Assembly (NCBI GenBank): GCA_019636015.1
Contig: JAHBYJ010000002.1
Span: forward strand, 345,849 to 409,848
Reading direction: 5' to 3'
Origin: Parvibaculaceae bacterium
Lineage (GTDB): Bacteria; Pseudomonadota; Alphaproteobacteria; Parvibaculales; Parvibaculaceae
DNA: 64,000 nucleotides
Part shown: one piece after another, positions 41,280 through 50,345 of the stretch
Position numbering within the stretch: position 1 is the stretch's first letter
Layout: every line of letters begins with the position of its first letter
Notes under the pieces: generated by a model
Databases searched by the model: none
The model's input: only the letters and a program-made list of their open reading frames with translations
What the model was told of the DNA's origin: nothing
Translations under genes and position numbers: made by a program

Positions 41280-41848
41280 ACGGACGGCCGGATCTGTTCT
41301 CTCCCCTTCATGACCTGGACCTAGTGCGGCTCCTGCTCGCGGATATGCACGACGATCTCTACGGCAAGGTGGGACGGTTTCGCCAACTTGCGGATCTGTC
41401 GGAGACGTTCAGGATCGGCCGCACAATCCTACCGGGCGGGGAAACGGCCTTTGCCGCCTGGTCGGAAGCTCGCACCAGCTTTATTCACGGAAACTATGTC
41501 GCGACCGTGCTGCTCTGCCAGGGACTGGCTGAGCATTTGCTGGCTGCCCATCTGACTATGGGACTCAATGCCGAGCAACTGCCGGAGCGTATCCAGTTTC
41601 CCGAGACGTTGCGTCGATGTGTAGAGAAAAACATTATCCCTCAGAATATCGCCGACGATCTTCACAACTTGATGAAGATGCGCAATCCCTTGTCCCATTA
41701 CAGGGATATAAATGATCCTTACAATCTTTCCCGTCGGGTCCTGGATACGATGGTACCAGTCGAAAGCCATCTTCGCGCCGATGCCAGTTTTGCTATCAGT
41801 ATGGCAATTCGTTTGCTGGCGCTGCCTGCCTTCAACTTGGGCGGCTAA
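41276..41848 (+). CDS. HEPN-like protein ending the DISARM-like operon
   Basis: 190-aa all-helical protein, translationally coupled (ATGA) to the methylase gene. The segment LMKMRNPLSHYRD carries an RN-x3-H arrangement (R-x4-H) like HEPN-domain RNase/partner proteins. An upstream helix AWSEARTSFIHGNYVATVLLCQGLAEHLLAAHL resembles the first HEPN helices. It could be an RNase effector, a nucleotidyltransferase-type partner or a structural subunit; the family assignment is by motif only. It is not a standard DISARM component. Confidence 0.5.
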   Translation: MNGRPDLFSPLHDLDLVRLLLADMHDDLYGKVGRFRQLADLSETFRIGRTILPGGETAFAAWSEARTSFIHGNYVATVLLCQGLAEHLLAAHLTMGLNAEQLPERIQFPETLRRCVEKNIIPQNIADDLHNLMKMRNPLSHYRDINDPYNLSRRVLDTMVPVESHLRADASFAISMAIRLLALPAFNLGG

Positions 41849-42432
41849 GCGGCTTGGAAATCCATCGAGCTGGACATCGCTCTCTTGAGGCAAGAAGGCC
41901 GGATTTCCACGGTATTCTCTCTTGAAGCTGACTGTTCATAATGACCATACCCACGTTGAAAAGCTATTTAGTCCAATAAGATTGATTGCCTCTTCGAGCA
42001 AAAAAAGCAGGCGGCATTTCCCAGCGCCTGGTCGCGACAAAATAGGCAGAGAGGTATTGTGACAAGCGAGCCGCCATCAATAGGCGTCAACATATTGGAG
42101 GCTCTCTAGCTGCGAATTTGCTCGCCGACACTAGCACCCTCAGCGAGGGCAAAAGCCACCTCAGTTCCAACCCGAAGTAGCGAAAAATGATCTATGCGCA
42201 TGAAACTCTGCGCCTTAGCGTCCTGCGATGTCCGCTCTTGGCGCATCTCCGTCGTCCCAAGATCACGGGTGGTGTCCCGAAGGCCGTCGTTCCCACGACG
42301 CCCAACTATCGGAGTGATCGAGGCCGACAGCTGACAGTCTGCTGTTGGAAACATTCTCCAGCTGATCTGCCGTTCAGTCTCCTCAATGCAAACTTTGCGA
42401 CTTTGTGGGCCGAGGCAGTGGTTCCCGTTACG
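41849..42432. other. Intergenic region between DISARM-like operon and hamB
   Basis: No supported gene in 584 bp; short open frames here have poor composition and no ribosome-binding sites. The stretch 41930-42110 is visibly more A+T rich than its neighbours. A copy of the island's short repeated motif (ATGTCCGCTCTTGGCGCA) is at 42228-42245. The flanking operons converge here, so it holds their 3' ends. Confidence 0.45.
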
Positions 42433-45400
42433 CTATTCGTCGCCATCAAAATCCGTGAACGACTGCATCAGCATGGCAGTGGTGACCTCATCTCTCACAG
42501 CATCCATTTCTGCTGATGGCCCTGCCTTGAAATGCCCACGTAGCGCGAGGCATGATTCGAACGTCTCAACTCGTGAGGCGGCTGTTGTCATCTGCCTCAA
42601 AGCAGCATGATGACGATCATAGTCCCCAGCCCTCACCATTTGAGGCAGCATGTCAATTACCGGAAGCATGGTCCCGTTCCCATGCGCAGTCTTTTGTGCG
42701 ACGATTTGTTCAAGCACGCCGCAGAGGAAACCAAGATCAGGGGCAATGCGTATGGCGAAGCGGCGTGCGCGCTGCGCCGTGGACGATCGATTCGCCTGCT
42801 GTTTGACCTCTCCCTCGTGCTTCCTAATGAAGGAAAGGGTCCAAGCCTCGATATCTACAAGCGTCCGGCCTCCACACCACATCGAGACCAATATCTGAAG
42901 CGCACCCAGTATCCGTTTCGCCGTGGCTTTGGGTTTTGTCGTATTTGTGTAGGCTCGGCCGAACACCGACTCCAATGCCGTTTCTCGGACAAAGATCGTC
43001 AAATCCAAAGGGTGTTCAGCCACGACACCTAGCAGCCAGTTTATCCAGTCTTCGGTCGCGGTCTCTTCGACCGGTGCCCGATCAAACGCCTCCACCAATC
43101 GCTCGATGAAGCTTGGAGGAACGCCATTGCGGACAGCGATTTCCCGCTGCCAATCAAGAACTTGCGGATCTTCCAGCTGCTCCTCGGCGGCTTTGAGTGC
43201 GGTACGGCGATGTTCGAGCCATCTATCCGCTCGTTGAGGATCAGCTTCTTTGCGCCGAAAGAACCCCAAGGAACGACGAACGATATCGTCAAAGCCGCTT
43301 TCCCCCGCTGTCGTGACAGCGGACAAACGCCGGATAATCGACTGCACTTTCGGATCGGGATCGGCAGATGCCTCAATGCGATCGAGTAGAAGCTCGATTG
43401 GATCATAAACCTCCTCACAGGCGTCCTGCTCCGAAAAGACAGTCTTCAAGATTCCTTCAGCCGGCAGGGCAAGGTTCTCTTTCTTTATACCGATCGGCTC
43501 TGCGGGTACAACGATCGCAAGACCAGTTGCAGCGTACGCCGCGCGCCCAGCTCTTCCGAGTGCGTTGAGTATCTCGTGAGGACGGAGATCCGTGCGGGGA
43601 TTTCCATGTGGGTCGTCGACCGAACTCCTGTCCGTACCTGCGAGGATCACGACATCGCACGGTAGATTCAATCCCTGCGCGATCGTCGATGTGGCGGCTA
43701 CCACGTCGAGGCCCAATTTTTCGCTATCAGCATCCCTGCGAAGCCGGAAAACGCTTTCCGTCAGCCTCCGCTCCAAGGGTAGCAGATCTCCATGATGCAC
43801 CGCCGCCCTGCGTCCGGCGGGATCGAAAGTAGCTTCGGCCGATCCTACGTCCTTCAGAACTGACGCCTGTATCGCTTCTTGCGTTTCGTCCAAACTGATC
43901 GTGGCCGATGGCAGGAGACCGTTGATTTGATCTGCAACGCTTCCACATGCCCTGGTATCATTACAGAATACGATCACACGCTTGCCGACGGAGGCGTAGT
44001 CCGCTGCGATCTGCGCAGCGACTTCGTTCCTGTTCGATGTCAATCGGCCTCTTGCGTTTCTCAGAAGCGGCGGCCGTCGCTCCGTGAGCGCTTGCACGAC
44101 CAGCTTCTCCGGCCGCTTAGGATGCCATCCGGAAATCAACGAAAAAAGCCCGAGAGGCTGCGCGGCAACCCGGTTCCGGGCAGCCTTGCTTTTCTCTTTC
44201 GCTGCCGCTTGCGCGGCCTGTGCGACGTCAGAATGGTCATAGATGACGCAAGAGCGGAGTTGCCGTGTTGGCTTCCAGGGATCGTCGAAGGCCTCGACCT
44301 CCCTTCCCGTCACGCCGCGCAGCCAGCGCGCAATTTCGGCGCCGTTGGCAACCATGGCGGAAAGCAACAGCAGGTCCGCTTCCCTGCGATGACGGAGAAA
44401 TGTCAGAAATGCCAGCATTGCATCGATCGCACGCGCGCTGACCTGTGATGACGTGGTTGGATCGTCTGCGCTGATGAGATGGAATTCATCGAATACAAGA
44501 AGCCCCACCTTGTCGAACAACTCAGGCGCGAAACCCAGAAGGGCAAGGCAACGCTCGGGCGTCATCACAGAGAACCGTGGCAGCCTTTCTCCAATCTCCT
44601 CTAGTGCAATGTCTTCGACGACGCTGACGGCTTCCAACTCGCCGATTTGTCCGGACATGTCGGTTTCGACCTGATCGACCAGAGCATGGGTGGGCGCCAG
44701 ATAGACGACGCTCTCGCCGGCACACAAGGTCGCTGCGATCTTCAGAACTGACAGAGTCGTCTTTCCCGACCCTGTGGGCGACGTCATCACCATCGACCGG
44801 CCCCGATTCAGATATCCGGTCCTAACCGCCTTCAGATGATTGACCCATAGAAAAGGACGCGATTGCGTTTCCGAAAGAAGCCAGTCGCCCCAAGCTTTCG
44901 CTTGCGCACCGGATGGCGTCGGCAGGCGAACGAGCATCGCATCCTGCATGCCACCCACGAGGCGGCTCAAGAGCGTTGCCAAGTGATGTGGCCCCGCAAA
45001 CTGGTGATGTACAAACCCGGGAAGTCCAAGTTTGATCTCCGCCGCCGATGGCTCAGACAGGCGGATCACTCGAACCAGCCTTGAATTTAGATCGAGATCG
45101 GGAGCGGCACTCCCCCGCGCCTGTTGACCGAGGCCCTGCACGACGTGGGCGCACTCCCTCAGAAGCAGGTCAGTGGCTACCTCACGGCTGTCGCTCGGCG
45201 CGATGTTGTCTTCATCGAGGTCGCGCTCCATCAGCCCGGTGAGATTGCCGGTCGCCAGATCCCGAAGACTTAGGATCAGGGATCGTCGGACTGTCCGCCT
45301 TTCGCCTCTCGCACGCAGTTGGCCTGCGACTTCCGCAGCATCGGCCGCGCGGTCGGCAATCAGGAACAGGAGCGTCGCCGAAATCGATGATCCGATCGCG

Positions 45401-45723
45401 TCACTCGAGACAAGCGTCGGCCGGTTGAGTTGGGGTCCGTGGAGGCGGCTCAGTATCTGATGAGCACTCGCCGCGACGAAAGCAGCTGCACGCGTCTGTT
45501 CGGGGCGAAGATCGAGTGCGACATAGGCCTCGAACGTCGAGGCAAGGCGCCTTATTCGGTCGAGCACATCGCTTGCGGCCTCAGCTTCACCTTCGCGGGA
45601 CAGAAGGCGCACCGTTGCCAGCTCTATATGCGCGGCTGTAAGTAGTTCGTCTAAGGTCTCGGGGTCGAGACCAGGCAGGTCGGGAGCCTGACGCAAAAGT
45701 GCGCGGGAGCTCGGGTCAAACAC
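42433..45723 (-). CDS. hamB: Hachiman helicase HamB
   Basis: 1,096-aa SF2 helicase. An N-terminal helical region (~300 aa) precedes motif I TSPTGSGKTTLS (about residue 319), Ia VVYLAPTHALVDQ, Ib VMTPERCLAL, II LLVFDEFHLIS (DEFH), III LLLSAM, then V/VI VAATSTIAQGLNLPCDVVIL and LNALGRAGRAAYA. It overlaps HamA by 8 nt and starts at GTG 45723. With a DUF1837-like nuclease upstream this is the two-gene Hachiman (AbpAB-like) architecture, in which HamB senses aberrant DNA and licenses the HamA nuclease. Confidence 0.82.
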   Translation of the reverse strand: MFDPSSRALLRQAPDLPGLDPETLDELLTAAHIELATVRLLSREGEAEAASDVLDRIRRLASTFEAYVALDLRPEQTRAAAFVAASAHQILSRLHGPQLNRPTLVSSDAIGSSISATLLFLIADRAADAAEVAGQLRARGERRTVRRSLILSLRDLATGNLTGLMERDLDEDNIAPSDSREVATDLLLRECAHVVQGLGQQARGSAAPDLDLNSRLVRVIRLSEPSAAEIKLGLPGFVHHQFAGPHHLATLLSRLVGGMQDAMLVRLPTPSGAQAKAWGDWLLSETQSRPFLWVNHLKAVRTGYLNRGRSMVMTSPTGSGKTTLSVLKIAATLCAGESVVYLAPTHALVDQVETDMSGQIGELEAVSVVEDIALEEIGERLPRFSVMTPERCLALLGFAPELFDKVGLLVFDEFHLISADDPTTSSQVSARAIDAMLAFLTFLRHRREADLLLLSAMVANGAEIARWLRGVTGREVEAFDDPWKPTRQLRSCVIYDHSDVAQAAQAAAKEKSKAARNRVAAQPLGLFSLISGWHPKRPEKLVVQALTERRPPLLRNARGRLTSNRNEVAAQIAADYASVGKRVIVFCNDTRACGSVADQINGLLPSATISLDETQEAIQASVLKDVGSAEATFDPAGRRAAVHHGDLLPLERRLTESVFRLRRDADSEKLGLDVVAATSTIAQGLNLPCDVVILAGTDRSSVDDPHGNPRTDLRPHEILNALGRAGRAAYAATGLAIVVPAEPIGIKKENLALPAEGILKTVFSEQDACEEVYDPIELLLDRIEASADPDPKVQSIIRRLSAVTTAGESGFDDIVRRSLGFFRRKEADPQRADRWLEHRRTALKAAEEQLEDPQVLDWQREIAVRNGVPPSFIERLVEAFDRAPVEETATEDWINWLLGVVAEHPLDLTIFVRETALESVFGRAYTNTTKPKATAKRILGALQILVSMWCGGRTLVDIEAWTLSFIRKHEGEVKQQANRSSTAQRARRFAIRIAPDLGFLCGVLEQIVAQKTAHGNGTMLPVIDMLPQMVRAGDYDRHHAALRQMTTAASRVETFESCLALRGHFKAGPSAEMDAVRDEVTTAMLMQSFTDFDGDE

Positions 45724-46570
45724 CGGCGATCTCCTTGACCTTTGCCGCGACGTCTTCTGCGAGGATGGCTAGGCCGGCGCGCACGTCATCGAAGGGCAGC
45801 ACGCCTGCAGTGCGGGATTCGAGGGGGCCCCCCGCCACGGTCTCGAAGCCGGCAACGATGTGGAGAAAGCTTCCCGATTTGCGCCGGTTTTCTCCCGTCG
45901 CGACCGCAACCCGGAATTCGCGAACCTCTTCCCAGAATATCTCGTCGACAGCGGCTTCGACATCGATATCGTCGACGCTCTTGAGCAGCGTAACTAGATC
46001 AGCAAGGATTTCGTCGTCGCGATCCCCTCGTCGGATCGCCTCGACGTCGGGCCAAACACTCGAGCTGATGAGCTTGCGCGGAGTGATCGACGCCTTGTCC
46101 TCGCACAGCACAATTCGACCGATTCCGCTTTTCGCTTCGTCGAGTTCAATGATGAAACCGTCAAATCCCTTGTCGGCCTGCCGCACGTGAGGAGCGGTCA
46201 TGTAGGCTGCCGGCATTGCCATTCTGGCGACCACCCAAGAGATGTGCTGAAACAGTAGGCCGTCGCGGTGAATGATCGATATTTCGATCCGCCTTTTTGC
46301 TGCAGCTCTTTCCTCGGTAGAACCCGTCCGCGCCAGATCAACGTCGTTTTGACGCGGAGCCGTCAGCTTTCGCACGACATTTTCGGCAACGTTGCCTTTG
46401 GGAATTCGGCGACGTGGCTCCAAGGCATTTATCACGCGCTGAGCGTTTTCTTCCTGTCGCAAATAAAGAAAGGCGATGATTTCGACCAGCTTGTGGCGGT
46501 TTCTCTTGTTGATGGACCATTCGGCGAAATCGCATTCCCTCGAGGAGAAAGATTTGACTGAAACTGGCAT
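45716..46570 (-). CDS. hamA: Hachiman nuclease HamA (DUF1837-like)
   Basis: 284-aa effector. ATG 46570 has GGAAGA about 7 nt upstream; the frame stays open another 67 codons, but that part is atypical and lacks a ribosome-binding site. A PD-(D/E)xK-like core is visible: ADKGFDGFIIELDE followed by GRIVLCEDKAS (acid-x-lysine), as in DUF1837/HamA. Gene order hamA-hamB with overlap matches Hachiman. DUF1837 assignment rests on motif plus context, not a search. Confidence 0.75.
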   Translation of the reverse strand: MPVSVKSFSSRECDFAEWSINKRNRHKLVEIIAFLYLRQEENAQRVINALEPRRRIPKGNVAENVVRKLTAPRQNDVDLARTGSTEERAAAKRRIEISIIHRDGLLFQHISWVVARMAMPAAYMTAPHVRQADKGFDGFIIELDEAKSGIGRIVLCEDKASITPRKLISSSVWPDVEAIRRGDRDDEILADLVTLLKSVDDIDVEAAVDEIFWEEVREFRVAVATGENRRKSGSFLHIVAGFETVAGGPLESRTAGVLPFDDVRAGLAILAEDVAAKVKEIAGV

Positions 46571-46995
46571 TTCGATCTTCCATATCACAGCAACTGAATC
46601 GCGCCTTGTGGAGTATTTGATGGAAATCTGACGGTCCGCAATCGGGGGAAGGTTTCGATCTTTCTCAATAACTGACCTGGAGGCGCGTTGTACTCGAAGT
46701 ATGACAACCGCCCGAATAGCCGCTTTCCCAGTTCCACCGGCCAGAAGCGGTCGGGCAGGAATCCACCCCATTCACGTCATTCGGACGGAGCTTGTTGAGG
46801 AGGGCCTGTGGAGAGGGGTAAGGCGTAGCTATCGGTTTTCGTTTTTTTAGGCTTCGTTCCACCATCAAAATCTAGCGCAGCGTGGCGCGGCCACGGTACT
46901 CTTAGCGTAAAATCGACGTTCTCCGCATCAGGCGCCCACGGTCCTTAGGTAGCATCGAAATAGTATTCGGCGGTTTTTTTGAGCTGAGACTAGTT
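46571..46995. other. Intergenic region upstream of hamA
   Basis: No supported gene in 425 bp. It should hold the hamA promoter on the minus strand and the 3' end of the pAgo transcript. A half-copy of the island motif (GGCCAGAAGCGGTC, minus-strand sense) is at 46739-46752. A T7 run at 46846-46852 and another at 46974-46980 are present, without strong stems. Confidence 0.4.
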
Positions 46996-48447
46996 CTACA
47001 TAAACAATCGATATGGATAAACGTTTCTCGGTAAGTCCGGCACGTTCGCGATCGTTCGAGCCAATTTCTGAGAGTAGCGAATGCTCACCGGCACGGGATC
47101 ATAGAGAGCATCATTATTCCAATCCATTTTGGTAAGGGCGAGCGCCTCATGTGCTGTAATTTCAAGGGGACCACTTCCTGCATGCCGAACAAGCTGTAAT
47201 GGCTTCGGGATGCTCTTCTTTCCCTGATAATAGTCGCCCTTAGTTGAGACGTCGGGAGCGTTACCCGCTACCCACACCAGTGCTGAATTCCCAGATCGTA
47301 CCACCATCGTCCCCCGTGGCACGGGATAGCCCGATGGCTTGCTCGGAGGCTTTGCTTGGCCCGATTTGATCAGCCAGACACCACGCCAGCAGGAAGCCGA
47401 GCTGACCTCGATGCACTCTATTTCCGGGACGCCAGCCAAGGCATCAAACGCTCCTTCGATCTCGCCGTCCTTAAAGGAGGTTGTTTTGTGAATGACCATC
47501 CGCTTGGGCAGGTTGCCGCCATTGCGCCCTTGGTAGAGCTCAAGACTGCGCGCGAGTACAGCGCGCATGTCGTCGCGACTAAGAAAGGGATTTCTACGAG
47601 CTTCTGCTACATCGGCGACAGGATCGCGCGCTTCGAACGCGACGAACTGCATGCCGCCGCCATCCATGTCGAAAACCTGCGAGCAGCAAGTCACATAGTG
47701 CGCATCTCGCTGATCGCCACGGAGCGCATAAGCTAGTCCGATATAGGCGGTTTCCGCCGGCACGCCCTGGAGGGGGGCAAGCTTCCAAGGCGTACCGGCG
47801 GCCTTAACGTAAAGAGCGGTTGCCAGCCGCCACGCGAGCGAGGCCTTGTGGGTGAAAGTGAAAGCCCGATCATTGAGGACTTGGGTCGGGATGTTGTATT
47901 TCGCGCCCAAAGCCTTGAGTGCGTCGTGCGCGTCGAAGAAGCTGCCACGCGTAGCCGAACTCCAAGTGTCGGGGAAATGGACCAGCACGACGTCAAAGTC
48001 GTTTCTTATCGTCTCAAGCCTTCGTAGGGCGGCTTCCATCGCCAGGAATAGACGCGCCTGCGGCTCGCCTTCGCCGGGGAGCTGATGGAGATGCTCCGGC
48101 CATTTGATGTGCGCCTCACGCGGCGCCGCCTCAAGTGCAACGTGGAACAATGCCTCAAAGCCTGGATACTCCGGCACGTATTCGGACCGATCGGAAGGGC
48201 GATGTGAATTGCGCAGCGACAGCATAAGCTCGCCTCGGCGCTTGAAAGCGCTCTCCGGGCCGACTGTCGCAATGCGCACCCGGGGCGTATATCCGCCGAA
48301 AGACCCCTTCGAATAAGGCCCGAAATTGACCAGCCCTCTGAGGGGGTGGACGTCGACATGCGTGGGTTCGGAAGGTGAGAACGCCAGAAGGGGCTCGTCC
48401 AGCAATGTGAAGGGTGGAAGCTTCGTCACCAGAGCAGGAGCGATCAT
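46996..48447 (-). CDS. Short prokaryotic Argonaute (MID-PIWI)
   Basis: 483-aa short pAgo. ATG 48447 overlaps the stop of the Sir2-APAZ gene (TAATG); longer in-frame starts run into that gene. The MID region has KRMVIHKTTSFKDGEIEGAF and the PIWI end has HEALALTKMDWNNDALYDPVPVSIRYSQKLA, both standard Argonaute signatures. There is no PAZ domain, and the DEDX catalytic tetrad is not evident, so it should be a guide-dependent sensor rather than a slicer. With the Sir2-APAZ partner it forms a SPARSA-type system. Confidence 0.88.
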   Translation of the reverse strand: MIAPALVTKLPPFTLLDEPLLAFSPSEPTHVDVHPLRGLVNFGPYSKGSFGGYTPRVRIATVGPESAFKRRGELMLSLRNSHRPSDRSEYVPEYPGFEALFHVALEAAPREAHIKWPEHLHQLPGEGEPQARLFLAMEAALRRLETIRNDFDVVLVHFPDTWSSATRGSFFDAHDALKALGAKYNIPTQVLNDRAFTFTHKASLAWRLATALYVKAAGTPWKLAPLQGVPAETAYIGLAYALRGDQRDAHYVTCCSQVFDMDGGGMQFVAFEARDPVADVAEARRNPFLSRDDMRAVLARSLELYQGRNGGNLPKRMVIHKTTSFKDGEIEGAFDALAGVPEIECIEVSSASCWRGVWLIKSGQAKPPSKPSGYPVPRGTMVVRSGNSALVWVAGNAPDVSTKGDYYQGKKSIPKPLQLVRHAGSGPLEITAHEALALTKMDWNNDALYDPVPVSIRYSQKLARTIANVPDLPRNVYPYRLFM

Positions 48448-50345
48448 TACTTGCTCCTGTCGAAATATACGTGGTGATGGGCCGGGCGACTCCAGCCGGT
48501 GACCGGCGAGATCTCGAACACTGCATCGATCCCGGCGACATCTTCCAGGCCGAAGGCCTGCCTTGTTCCACTCCCACTGGTGGTCAGAAGCTCGGCCCAC
48601 GCATTGATAATACCCGACCAATGCTTGTTGTACCGTTGTGCCCACCGCTCCCGACGCCAGTCGCCGGCCGGGTCGCCCCTGCTATCAAAGCGAGCGCCCA
48701 TCAAATCAAGGTCGGCTGAGTTCGGTTCGCCTGGGTTTCCTTCGTGAGCGAAATTTGGCCTCGGGACATGCACGAAGGTGTAGGGTTCGAAGCCACACCA
48801 CCAGCGCCCATCGATATGGTCCAGCTTCAGGAAAACACCTTCTTGAAATGGGAACCCTAGACCGGGAACGGTCCCTGTTAACGCACTTCCATAGGCATCT
48901 CGCAGCCTCGTCAGCACCTGCACATTCCGACGGGTTCGTTCTGGATCTTCCCTCTCACGCGGCGCTGCAACAACGACCGAATGGCCAGAACGCTTATATC
49001 TGGGAATGAGTGGGCGATGCCTTGCCAGACTCCTTACCAACGCGTCGTAGATCAGTCCCAGTGCCCAACTGTCCGCAACAGGGTCCAGATCAACCTCTCC
49101 GGCAAGCTTGGCGCCAAGCGGCGCGAGCGCGTCCAGAATTTCCTGATCCCTGCCGAAGACGGCCAGTTCCCGTCCGTTAGCCGCGACAGTAGCCCTGCAA
49201 TTTTTTTCCTTAAGCAACGTCCTGATCGCGGGAGAGGTCGTGGGTTCGGCGAGCGTTATATGCCTGGCCGCTCGTGGCATCTTCTCAATCAAAAGCGCGG
49301 AATACCGCAGGACGGGGAACGACCTTGCTTCGGAAGTCGGTAACTGAACGGGCACCAGCCGGGGCGTAGGGCGGCCAAGCATCACCCGATCAAGCAGCAA
49401 CGCCGGAACATCAGTTGTCTTGATGACATCAGCCGCCAACTCGTCGAACGTCGCGCACTCGACAACCGCCACGTCGACGCCGGCTATCTGCGCGCGGCTC
49501 AGGAATTCAGTGACCGCCGATAACATCCGTGATGCCGAGGAGGTGACCCAGTACAGGCCGTTCGGGAAAGGCGACGGCTTATCGAGGACCGAATTCAGGG
49601 CCTCCATGATTGAGGCGTCACGCCCGCTATAACCTACAAACACCATTCCAAAGCGCGTGCCGGCCTCCACCAGCACATGCCGCATCCGGGCGTCCTGCTT
49701 CTCCAGCTCAGACCCCGTATTCTTGATCGCGATCGACTGGTAATCTCCATGGAGCTTCGCGATCAATGGCCAATCCGACTCGTTCAGGCACCGCATAGCT
49801 CGGTCGGCGGAGTCGATCGCCGCAACTGTCGGACGGGCTTGGTCGGCCACAGGCAGGATCGCGTTCGCCGAAAGCGTGGACTCCTCCACCAAAGGGTCGA
49901 AGTTCGTTGTGAACGCGCAGTCAACTTTCCCCGCAGCGATCAGGCTTCCGAGAACCTTATGACCAAAGCAGGGCGTACCCTTGGAAATCGCGTCGTCGAT
50001 ATATTGCCGACGATGCCTAGGCTGCGGGTATACCACTTCGAATGCGGCCGCATACTCGGTCGGATCGCCATCAGGCGGAAGGAGCGACGTTCGGCGGAAA
50101 AAGGCGTCGATCCTGTCAATCCAAATTGGATCGGCGGTATCGATTTCGCGCATTGAAAGGTTGTTCTCGCGGCAGAAGATTTGCGCCTTGAAATCTCGAA
50201 TCATCGCGTAGCCGGTCGGGATACCCGAGGCGGCCGATGCGCCCGCGCCGAGGAACCAGGCCACCAAATTTGGCCGCAGAGCGAAGGCGGTCGCAAACTG
50301 TGCGGCGGACATCGTTGGAATGGAACTGATGAGCGACTCCCTCAA
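48447..50345 (-). CDS. Sir2-APAZ effector of short-Argonaute system
   Basis: 632-aa NADase effector. The N-terminal SIR2 domain has FLGAGASAASGIPT (residues 31-44), FTTNFDPLVE (about 147), KLHGDYQS (about 200) and FVGYSGRD. The C-terminal half matches an APAZ (analogue of PAZ) region, ending GIDAVFEISPVTGWSRP. On target recognition by the paired pAgo such proteins hydrolyse NAD+ and kill the infected cell. The start is TTG 50345 with weak signals; ATG 50312 is an alternative. First gene of the two-gene operon. Confidence 0.86.
   Translation of the reverse strand: MRESLISSIPTMSAAQFATAFALRPNLVAWFLGAGASAASGIPTGYAMIRDFKAQIFCRENNLSMREIDTADPIWIDRIDAFFRRTSLLPPDGDPTEYAAAFEVVYPQPRHRRQYIDDAISKGTPCFGHKVLGSLIAAGKVDCAFTTNFDPLVEESTLSANAILPVADQARPTVAAIDSADRAMRCLNESDWPLIAKLHGDYQSIAIKNTGSELEKQDARMRHVLVEAGTRFGMVFVGYSGRDASIMEALNSVLDKPSPFPNGLYWVTSSASRMLSAVTEFLSRAQIAGVDVAVVECATFDELAADVIKTTDVPALLLDRVMLGRPTPRLVPVQLPTSEARSFPVLRYSALLIEKMPRAARHITLAEPTTSPAIRTLLKEKNCRATVAANGRELAVFGRDQEILDALAPLGAKLAGEVDLDPVADSWALGLIYDALVRSLARHRPLIPRYKRSGHSVVVAAPREREDPERTRRNVQVLTRLRDAYGSALTGTVPGLGFPFQEGVFLKLDHIDGRWWCGFEPYTFVHVPRPNFAHEGNPGEPNSADLDLMGARFDSRGDPAGDWRRERWAQRYNKHWSGIINAWAELLTTSGSGTRQAFGLEDVAGIDAVFEISPVTGWSRPAHHHVYFDRSK

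Noticed and set aside
42106..42354. 82-codon ORF in the hamB-DISARM gap
   Set aside because: No ribosome-binding site and it coincides with the dispersed intergenic motif; composition does not look coding.
46571..46771. Upstream extension of HamA
   Set aside because: The 67 extra residues look non-coding and lack a ribosome-binding site, whereas ATG 46570 has GGAAGA at proper spacing.
48448..48645. Upstream extension of the short Argonaute
   Set aside because: It would run 66 codons into the Sir2-APAZ gene; the TAATG overlap at 48447 gives a natural coupled start.
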